From: a virus
Length of the DNA: 23,737 nucleotides
Direction: 5' to 3' (one strand)
IMG/VR virus record: IMGVR_UViG_3300048838_000666
Coordinates: 1 to 23,737 of that record
Both the position numbers and the translations under genes were made by a program. This document shows, one piece after another, positions 14,496 through 20,098 of this stretch (position 1 is its first letter; each line of letters starts with the position of its first letter). Under the pieces are notes generated by a model. It had not been told where the DNA came from, ran no database searches, and saw nothing but the letters and a program-made list of their open reading frames with translations.

Positions 14496-17023
14496 TGTCT
14501 CGGCTGATTCGACTTCTGGTCATCGCTCTCGCGCTAGTTGTGGGGACAGTCCCCGCTCAAGCAGCATTCGATCTTCCGAACGCGGTCCGAGAGAGTACCA
14601 ATTCCACCGGAACGGGTACAATCACTCTCGATGGTGCTGCATCGGGATATTTGTCTTTCGGTTCGCAGATCGCGAACAATGACAAAGTCTTCTACACGAT
14701 CTACAACAACACGGACATCGAGGTAGGTGAAGGTACCTTCCTGACTGGTCCGAATCGAATCCAGCGTGATGTGGTTCTGTACTCCACCAATGCAAATGCA
14801 TTGGTGAACTTCCCTGCAGGGTCCAAGACGGTCACATCTTCGCTGCCCGCAGAAGCAATCAAAAGCCTCACTGATCCGGCAGCAGCCGGTGGCTTCCTGG
14901 TACGAACCTCGAAGAACAACTACACCGCCCGAACCCTCTCTGTGGCAGGTGGTCTGGCGATCACAAATGCCAACGGCATTTCGGGCAACCCCCTGATCGA
15001 CGCCTCTTCACTTCCCTGTGGAGACAACACGACCACCTGTCGAGCCATCAGAGATTCGGATGCTGACGGCGACATTTGTGACGATCTCCAGATCGGAGTC
15101 AATTACCTCATCGATCCGGGTCGACCCGACTGGGGAGATTACCAAGACATTTACTTGGCCGCTCCTCCCATCGGCGAGTATGACTGTCGACAACGAGTCC
15201 GAATCTGCCTCAGTACGGGTTCCACCACGGGGTCGAATGAACCGTCCTGCGACGCTGCCAATCAAAATCTGATGCCCGTGATCCATGGCGTTGGTCCCTG
15301 GGATACCGTCAGAATCAAGGGCACCGCAGACGGAGTCAATGATCCGTACCCGTGGGAACCCAATGCCAGTGGCCCGGATGCGATGATTTGGATCGGTGAC
15401 CTCTGGAATGATGAAGCTGGGTACGTGAATGTCGATTGGCCGTGGATCTGGGCAGACGACGTCCATCACTCCATCCTTACCGCATACCCGTGGAATCGGG
15501 TAATGCCGATCTTCTGTGACGGCTGCAGCGGAGAAATTGGATGGAAGTTCAAGACACTTACCGACGGTATCAGTACCACCACCGCCTTCTATCCTACTTT
15601 CGTAGGAATCAATCTCAAAGTGAACATGGATGCCTACATCCAGCCGGGTTTCACCAGAGAAGTGCAGCCCTCCTTCGCCGCTGCATTTTTCCAAGGAAAC
15701 GGCATCAGCATCGCTGGAACGTCGAATGTTGGTGGCTTGGGGTTTGGTCGTGACCTTACTCCCGCTACTCTCTACTTTGGTAGTGCGTCAAATGCCAACA
15801 TCTACGGTGATACCAATGCCATCACTTTCGATGGAAGCTATGAGATTCTGGATGGGAGCCGAATCGAAGGTGGCCCGCTGGGGGCCGTAGAATCTCAAGA
15901 TGCACAAAGAGTCACTCTTCGAGGTAGACTCAGTTCTTCTGCCACGACCAAGCCGACGCTAAACTTTGCAACCAGCTCGGGAGCAAAGGGAACGGTCATC
16001 ACTTTCGACGGCGCAGACGTAGTAGGTTCTCAATCACTCAACATGCCTGTAAGGTTCACTGGCATTAACATCAATGCCAATTACCCCCACAGGATCATTG
16101 CAAATGGCACTTTCTGGAATACATACAACGGTGATAATGGTGGAATCTTCGGGTGTCTAAACATGACATTCACTCCATCTCCACGTTGTATCGTCAACCT
16201 GGCGGCATCTCGTCGAATGGGAAAGGGTCCGTGGTTTTCCGCACCCCCTACCAAGTTCGACGATACTCAGCAGATCTTCTTCGATCATCCTCAGAAGAAG
16301 TACTACACCATCCGAGTTCCGGATGGAACATCTGCATCTGGAAAGTGCATCCTGAATCCGCTGTCGGCTACACCCACCATCGGGACTTGTGATGCTACGG
16401 CATACATCGACTTCAAGGAGGATGTTTTCCTCACTGATTCGATGATCAAGCTGACCGAAGATTCAGTTGCAAGCTCTTCATGCATGATCGCACTTCAGGA
16501 ATCCGTAGATGTGGGGTCCACGACCTTTTCAAACTACGGGATGATGAATAGCACGTGCACGGCAGACAACACTCCCCATGCTTGCTGCTCGGGCTCTGGC
16601 GCGGGAAATTGCCGTAGCCATGGAGGCTGGAATGAGATTCACTACGGTGAAGCCGCCAGCTCCCTTCGATCAATTTCCACAGATCAACAGGGAGAGACAT
16701 ACAACGTCATCAACAACGGTCTCATCAAGGCTGGTGAGCGAATCCGATTTCAATTCCAGCAGCTGAAACGATGCAACGGCGGAACTCGAGCCAACTGGGA
16801 TTGCGAAGTCGATGGCGATTGCCCCAGCAGCACCTGTGGAAACATCACCAATAGCTGTGGCAATACCGCTGAAATGCAACTCACTTTCTCTACCATCCCG
16901 GTAGAGCCCGAACCTCAGTGTTACGACATGGTAGACAACGATTCTGATGGTCTTGTGGACTTCAACGAAAGCGGTCCGGGTTGGGATACCGGTTGCACGA
17001 GCCGCTTGGATAACAGCGAATAA
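14495..17023 (+). CDS. Fibre-like protein with Sec signal peptide and cysteine-rich body
   Basis: This 842-residue protein starts with an N-region (MSRLIR), a hydrophobic core and a SPase I site after AQA (residue 23), a textbook Sec signal. Immediately after comes a domain (about 24-125) that I recognise from phage tail-fibre N-termini: TNSTGTGTITLDGAASGYLSF, then YYTIYNN-like, VGEGTF, RDVVLYSTNANALVNFPAGS. The rest is beta-rich with a parallel-beta-helix feel (about 390-560) and 24 cysteines overall. Putative calcium-binding aspartate motifs lie at 187-197 (DSDADGDICDD) and near the end (DNDSDGLVDF). Cysteine clusters lie at 688-706 and 760-782. The ATG overlaps the previous stop (TAATG). 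Skipping the signal peptide would require the GTG at codon 16, which has no Shine-Dalgarno. Role is either receptor-binding fibre or a secreted fibre-derived protein. Confidence 0.72.
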   Translation: MSRLIRLLVIALALVVGTVPAQAAFDLPNAVRESTNSTGTGTITLDGAASGYLSFGSQIANNDKVFYTIYNNTDIEVGEGTFLTGPNRIQRDVVLYSTNANALVNFPAGSKTVTSSLPAEAIKSLTDPAAAGGFLVRTSKNNYTARTLSVAGGLAITNANGISGNPLIDASSLPCGDNTTTCRAIRDSDADGDICDDLQIGVNYLIDPGRPDWGDYQDIYLAAPPIGEYDCRQRVRICLSTGSTTGSNEPSCDAANQNLMPVIHGVGPWDTVRIKGTADGVNDPYPWEPNASGPDAMIWIGDLWNDEAGYVNVDWPWIWADDVHHSILTAYPWNRVMPIFCDGCSGEIGWKFKTLTDGISTTTAFYPTFVGINLKVNMDAYIQPGFTREVQPSFAAAFFQGNGISIAGTSNVGGLGFGRDLTPATLYFGSASNANIYGDTNAITFDGSYEILDGSRIEGGPLGAVESQDAQRVTLRGRLSSSATTKPTLNFATSSGAKGTVITFDGADVVGSQSLNMPVRFTGININANYPHRIIANGTFWNTYNGDNGGIFGCLNMTFTPSPRCIVNLAASRRMGKGPWFSAPPTKFDDTQQIFFDHPQKKYYTIRVPDGTSASGKCILNPLSATPTIGTCDATAYIDFKEDVFLTDSMIKLTEDSVASSSCMIALQESVDVGSTTFSNYGMMNSTCTADNTPHACCSGSGAGNCRSHGGWNEIHYGEAASSLRSISTDQQGETYNVINNGLIKAGERIRFQFQQLKRCNGGTRANWDCEVDGDCPSSTCGNITNSCGNTAEMQLTFSTIPVEPEPQCYDMVDNDSDGLVDFNESGPGWDTGCTSRLDNSE

Positions 17024-17316
17024 TGGAGATCAACCAAGAGTTCTTGAAGACGGCGATTGAGACAATAGGCGTCGCGTTCAGTGCTGCTGTGGGCGTAGGC
17101 GCTTATCTCAAGAAGCAGGTGAGGCACCTGATCCAGACGGAACTCCGTCCAATCTCGAAGCGCCTGCGGAAAGCCGAAAACAATCACCGCATCCTGGCAC
17201 AGGGACTATATCTAAACCTTCACAAGGATGGCTCTTGTGAAAGTGAGGATTGTCCCTGTTATTATCTCGAACGCCTTTCCAAAGAAGACAAAGAGGAAGA
17301 AGAAGAAGATGATTGA
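17023..17316 (+). CDS. Small membrane protein, holin candidate
   Basis: This 97-residue protein has one hydrophobic segment (about residues 9-28, TAIETIGVAFSAAVGVGAYL), then a basic amphipathic helix, a short cysteine patch (GSCESEDCPCYYLERL) and an acidic tail ending EEEEEDD. Its place, just before putative cell-wall genes, and its size make it a candidate for a single-span holin or a small membrane anchor. The segment is only moderately hydrophobic, so an alternative is a tail or membrane-associated accessory protein. The ATG overlaps the fibre stop (TAATG) and translation is probably coupled, as no good Shine-Dalgarno is visible. The gene overlaps the next start by eight bases. Confidence 0.5.
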   Translation: MEINQEFLKTAIETIGVAFSAAVGVGAYLKKQVRHLIQTELRPISKRLRKAENNHRILAQGLYLNLHKDGSCESEDCPCYYLERLSKEDKEEEEEDD

Positions 17317-18235
17317 ACCCAACTACGTCGACATGGTCAAAGTCCGAGACGAAGAGATCCGCGGCAAAAGCATGGAGCAGATTGCTCGCTGTGGAATGTT
17401 CGTTCACTCCGCCAATCCTGCAGTGGGTCACAAGCCCGATCGCTGGTCTCGTTTCATCTGGGATGAAATCGTCCGTGGTCAAATGATCGTGGCGATCAAC
17501 AATCGACTCCAAGCCAAAGAAGGCGTGAAGCCAGTCCAATGGCTCATCGGTGGGATTCGAGCCGACGTCATCGTCCATTATCCTTACATGGGCGATCTCA
17601 TCGGCTTCGACCCGAGCTGGGGCTTGGGGATGTCCGAAAAAGCCTGGGACCGAACTCGTCGCAACTGGGAAAACAATGGATGGAAGTGGGGATATGACTC
17701 GGGCATCGCTTCCCTGCAGGGGCAGCTCGAGACGGCCCTGGCGAAGCGAGGCCAGGTTCCGGTACCCTACGTCCAAGTCAACGCGACCAACAAGACGTTG
17801 AACATCTATTGCTATGCAATGGACGTTCGACAAGACCGTTGGTTCGATTGGCTGATCGAGAAGTCCCTCGAGATGGCAAAGGCTACTGGCTGTTGGACTT
17901 TCTGGCACGGCTTCAAATCTGGCCTGAACGAGAATACGCCTTCACAGATAGTGTTGCCCGATTCCGTTCACCAGCTCGAGTACCAGAACGGCGAGTCGAC
18001 CTGGCAGAGTCGGCCCCACAATCCTGGTGGAACGATGCTGACGTATGCTCACTATAAGCCTGGTGAGTTTCTGGATCGTTTCATGGTCCTGACCAAACGG
18101 ATGCGAATGGCGGGTATCGAGATTCTTCTCAACGAGGCTTATGCCAATCAGGGCCGCCGCTGGCTGTGGACAGAGAAATACCCCGAGGTCGCCGGACTTT
18201 TGATCGGCGAGATGCAAGTAAGGACCATGACATGA
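17309..18235 (+). CDS. Unrecognised Trp-rich protein, possibly a TIM-barrel glycosidase-like fold
   Basis: I do not recognise this 308-residue protein with certainty. It has 15 tryptophans and alternating strand-helix units: CGMFVHSANP, VQWLIGGIR, YVQVNATN, YAMDVRQDRWFDWLIEKSLEMAKATG, CWTFWHGFKSG and AGIEILLNEAYANQ. The D-x-R...W-x-D-W-L...A-x-A-x-G pattern followed by strands is reminiscent of glycosidase-like TIM barrels, with acidic candidates in LLNEAY and AMDVRQD. That is inference only. I start it at ATG 17309 after an AAGAGGAAG stretch, overlapping the previous stop by eight bases. An upstream in-frame ATG at 17228 would add 27 basic residues lying inside the previous gene, which is less likely. 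It sits between a holin candidate and an endolysin, so cell-wall or surface-glycan degradation is plausible, but it has no signal peptide. Confidence 0.55.
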   Translation: MIEPNYVDMVKVRDEEIRGKSMEQIARCGMFVHSANPAVGHKPDRWSRFIWDEIVRGQMIVAINNRLQAKEGVKPVQWLIGGIRADVIVHYPYMGDLIGFDPSWGLGMSEKAWDRTRRNWENNGWKWGYDSGIASLQGQLETALAKRGQVPVPYVQVNATNKTLNIYCYAMDVRQDRWFDWLIEKSLEMAKATGCWTFWHGFKSGLNENTPSQIVLPDSVHQLEYQNGESTWQSRPHNPGGTMLTYAHYKPGEFLDRFMVLTKRMRMAGIEILLNEAYANQGRRWLWTEKYPEVAGLLIGEMQVRTMT

Positions 18236-18705
18236 GTGCCGCCATACCCGTCTTCACACACGCCCCTTGGGCCGAGCTCATCTTCCAGGAATTCATCACT
18301 GGAATCAAAGAGTGGCCCGATCCGGGTGAAAATACCCGCATCCTGGAATATTTCCGAGTAGGGTGCCCTGGTTTCACGCCGCCCAACGGAGATGAAACCA
18401 ACTGGTGCGCTGCAGCGATTAGATGGGCACTCGTGACGTCCAGGGTGCCGAATGCGACTGGGAAACCTCTCGCGCGTTCGTTACTCACGGTCGGCGAAGC
18501 GATCCAAACACCCAAGCCCGGGTGCGTAGTGGTGATGTGGCGCGGGTCGAAGACAAGCTGGGAAGGACACGTAGGTATCTGGGTTGGTCAGTTCGGAGAA
18601 AACAACCTCGTACTCGGAGCAAATCAATCCAATGCAATCACTGTGGCACCTTTCCCGAAGAATCGCGTTCTGGGGTATCGTTGGTTCCGTGCTCCTTTCC
18701 ACTAG
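18232..18705 (+). CDS. Endolysin-like peptidase, TIGR02594 (NlpC/P60-CHAP type)
   Basis: This 157-residue protein fits the TIGR02594 phage family of NlpC/P60 or CHAP-like cell-wall peptidases. Catalytic candidates: Cys59 in ETNWCAAAIRWAL, His113 in WEGHVGIWVG, and Asn131 in LVLGANQSNAI, with the ending VLGYRWFRAP also typical. It begins with the usual HAPWAELIFQE helix. It probably cuts peptide bonds of peptidoglycan at the end of infection. There is no signal peptide or transmembrane span, so release would need a holin or the phage's other membrane proteins. The start is ATG 18232, overlapping the preceding stop in ATGA; an in-frame upstream ATG at 18166 lies inside the previous gene and is rejected. 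Its last 74 bases overlap a second gene in another frame. Confidence 0.85.
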   Translation: MSAAIPVFTHAPWAELIFQEFITGIKEWPDPGENTRILEYFRVGCPGFTPPNGDETNWCAAAIRWALVTSRVPNATGKPLARSLLTVGEAIQTPKPGCVVVMWRGSKTSWEGHVGIWVGQFGENNLVLGANQSNAITVAPFPKNRVLGYRWFRAPFH

Positions 18706-18874
18706 TGAATGCCACCAGCTAGCTACTCCCAGCTGTCCTCCGATGCATGCAGTCTACGATGAAGACGGTTGTCCCGACGGTGCATGGGGCTTCGAGACAT
18801 ACTACGGATGGCCGTTCGAAGATCGTTCACAGATCTGCGCGGAGATCAATAGACTGTGTGCCCCTCTGGAGTAG
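18632..18874 (+). CDS. Small exported cysteine-containing protein, overlapping lysin gene
   Basis: This 80-residue protein starts inside the endolysin gene in the +1 frame and runs 169 bases past it. It begins MQSLWHLSRR, then a hydrophobic core (about residues 11-23), then STSEC, which fits a SPase I cleavage. The -1 residue is Glu, so it is not a proper lipobox. The mature part has five cysteines and an acidic patch (VYDEDGCPDG), with no predicted long helix as in inner-membrane spanins. Overlap with a lysin recalls lambda Rz/Rz1, so an outer-membrane or periplasmic lysis accessory is possible but unproven. A GGAG lies 12 bases before the ATG, slightly far. Without this gene, 150 bases would be empty in an otherwise packed operon, which supports it. 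Confidence 0.5.
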   Translation: MQSLWHLSRRIAFWGIVGSVLLSTSECHQLATPSCPPMHAVYDEDGCPDGAWGFETYYGWPFEDRSQICAEINRLCAPLE

Positions 18875-19311
18875 ATGAAGACCTCGATCAAGACTTCGAA
18901 CTAGAAAAGCTCGAGGCTGCAAGAGAAGGTAGGCCCCCTAGGAAAAAGAAGTGGCTTGCAATCGACAAACTCAGGAAAGAGTTAGGTCGAGGCGAGATGG
19001 GACCCAGAAACATAGTCCCTATCTTACCCGAAGAATTGGCTCAGGCCCCAGAACCCGAAACGGATCAATGGAGTCGTAACCTAGCAGATAGGGCCACAAG
19101 AATGGCTCAATCGCTGCCACAGGAACAACGCCACGTCATAGTCATGGCCCTCCGATGCCTTTCTCATAGAACGGCAGAGGGTAAGGTTCGAGTGTGGTTG
19201 GAATTAAATCCCAACCGACGAGCAACTCACAAAGTCATTGCTGAAGAGGTAGGACTAAGTCGATTCAGCGTGACTCGAGCACTAGTAAAACTCAGGAGAA
19301 AGACCAAGTGA
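18856..19311 (+). CDS. Sigma-region-4-like helix-turn-helix regulator
   Basis: This 151-residue basic protein has a C-terminal domain (about residues 87-149) patterned like sigma-70 region 4: SLPQEQRHVIVMALRCL, then a short turn and a second helix pair ATHKVIAEEVGLSRFSVTRALVKLRRK (about 123-148), a canonical helix-turn-helix with GLS-x-x-x-V. The N-terminal half is charged and looks disordered or helical. A role as phage transcription regulator, perhaps for late or delayed genes, is likely; no full sigma core-binding region 2 is visible. The start is a GTG at 18856, the only early start in frame, with GGAG 12 bases upstream. It overlaps the previous gene by 19 bases and the next by four (GTGA). 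Confidence 0.62.
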   Translation: MCPSGVDEDLDQDFELEKLEAAREGRPPRKKKWLAIDKLRKELGRGEMGPRNIVPILPEELAQAPEPETDQWSRNLADRATRMAQSLPQEQRHVIVMALRCLSHRTAEGKVRVWLELNPNRRATHKVIAEEVGLSRFSVTRALVKLRRKTK

Positions 19312-19646
19312 AAAGATTCACCGTAGTTTTACTCCTCAGTCTGGCCTGTGCTCCGACTTGGCTCCACAGTGAAGAATCAGCCCAGTATGTCTTGGGATCA
19401 GCAGACCAGGGTTGTACCGCTTCGCCTGACATAGCGGGCGGTATCCCTTGTCTGAATCATGATTCTGCGTATTGGGTAGGTGGAACCGAAGAGGATCGAC
19501 TCATAGCGGATGCCCAGCTATTCTATGAGTTGATTCTCTACGGGGTCCCCGAGGACGTTGCTTCGATGTATTACCGCGTAGTCCGAGAGCTTGGATGGAC
19601 TAGGTGGCCCTACAAGAAGCAACGAACTCGGGGACCTCCGAGATAA
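19308..19646 (+). CDS. Secreted protein with phospholipase-A2-like CxxHD motif
   Basis: This 112-residue protein starts MKRF with a hydrophobic core (residues 5-13) and plausible cleavage after about residue 21 (LHS), so it should be exported. The mature part carries ADQGCTASPDIAGGIPCLNHDSAYWVGGTEEDR. The CLNHD at 48-52 with Tyr55 and Gly58-Gly59 recalls the C-x-x-H-D-x-x-Y active site of phospholipase A2 and related bacterial secreted proteins with HD-x-A-Y-W-x-GG-T. The second cysteine (Cys36) could form a disulfide. If active it would hydrolyse membrane phospholipids during lysis. The classic calcium loop is not obvious and length is short, so a non-catalytic relative is possible. GTG start overlaps the HTH gene stop. 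It is the last late gene; its stop directly abuts the opposing gene. Confidence 0.6.
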   Translation: MKRFTVVLLLSLACAPTWLHSEESAQYVLGSADQGCTASPDIAGGIPCLNHDSAYWVGGTEEDRLIADAQLFYELILYGVPEDVASMYYRVVRELGWTRWPYKKQRTRGPPR

Positions 19647-19730
19647 TTACTCGTACAGACCGAGCATGAAGAAGACCAGAAGAATCAGCAATGCCAGCAG
19701 CAGCAGCACGATGATGAGGAATGAATTCAC
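19647..19730 (-). CDS. 27-residue single-span membrane peptide
   Basis: A tiny minus-strand gene encodes MNSFL, then about 20 almost wholly hydrophobic residues (IIVLLLLALLILLVFFMLG), then LYE. It is almost exactly one membrane span. Three signs say it is real: a perfect GGAGGAA Shine-Dalgarno five bases before the GTG; a GTGA overlap with the stop of the upstream gene (19727-19730), which suggests coupling; and a stop codon that precisely abuts the opposing gene. It could be a membrane stress or exclusion peptide, a small holin-like partner, or an anchor for a host membrane protein. Nothing in sequence decides between these. It lies at the end of the early operon, away from the lysin operon strand. 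Confidence 0.65.
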   Translation of the reverse strand: MNSFLIIVLLLLALLILLVFFMLGLYE

Positions 19731-20098
19731 TTCTTCCTCCGAGCGATGATCTGCTGAATCCGATTCGCATCATCGCCCCCGACCGGCCATTCCCACCTTC
19801 CGCCAGGTCGATTGATCCCGGCCTTCCTGAGCATCCTTCGAAGATCCTTTGCACTGATCTTGTGGTCGAATGCCAATTCTTTCAACGTGACCACGGGACC
19901 CTCGACGGCTCCAGGCTTTCTAGCCTTCTTCCGTCGCTTTGTGGATTGCGTAGCCGCGTAGGATTGGTAATTCGGTTGATTGGACGGAGGTGTGACGGGC
20001 CGCTTCTTTCGTCTGACCTTGGCTTCTGCCTCAACGATCTCGAAAAGTTCCTTGACCCTCTTGACAATGGCCTCTTTCTCGGCCGGGACAGCACTCAA
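19727..20098 (-). CDS. Small basic DNA-binding-like protein
   Basis: This 123-residue protein has a charged helical N-terminus, a basic and Ser/Thr/Gln-rich linker (KRRKKARKPG region) and a C-terminal domain from about residue 68: VVTLKELAFDHKISAKDLRRMLRKAGINRPGGRWEWP, then ANRIQQIIARRK. The K-E-L-A...K-x-L-R-x-x-L-R-x-x-G-x...P-G-R-W-x-W pattern is seen in small phage and actinophage proteins and reads as a helix-turn-helix-like or SAP-like DNA-binding domain. The TTG start overlaps the helicase stop in TTGA and is supported by AAAGGAG seven bases upstream. Between helicase and membrane peptide, it may tether replication or act as a regulator. Function is inferred only from composition. Confidence 0.6.
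   Translation of the reverse strand: MSAVPAEKEAIVKRVKELFEIVEAEAKVRRKKRPVTPPSNQPNYQSYAATQSTKRRKKARKPGAVEGPVVTLKELAFDHKISAKDLRRMLRKAGINRPGGRWEWPVGGDDANRIQQIIARRKK

Noticed and set aside
17228-17308. Extra 27-residue N-terminus on the Trp-rich protein
   Set aside because: It would lie wholly inside the previous gene and is a basic Lys-rich stretch with no family support; ATG 17309 overlaps by only eight bases.
17108-17908. Minus-strand open frame of 266 codons opposite the membrane protein and the Trp-rich gene
   Set aside because: Crosses two overlapping plus-strand genes with good starts and has no recognisable motif.
19308-19360. Lipoprotein signal (LSLAC) on the PLA2-like protein
   Set aside because: The residue at -3 is Ser and at -2 Leu, a poor lipobox; a SPase I site fits as well, so I did not call a lipoprotein.
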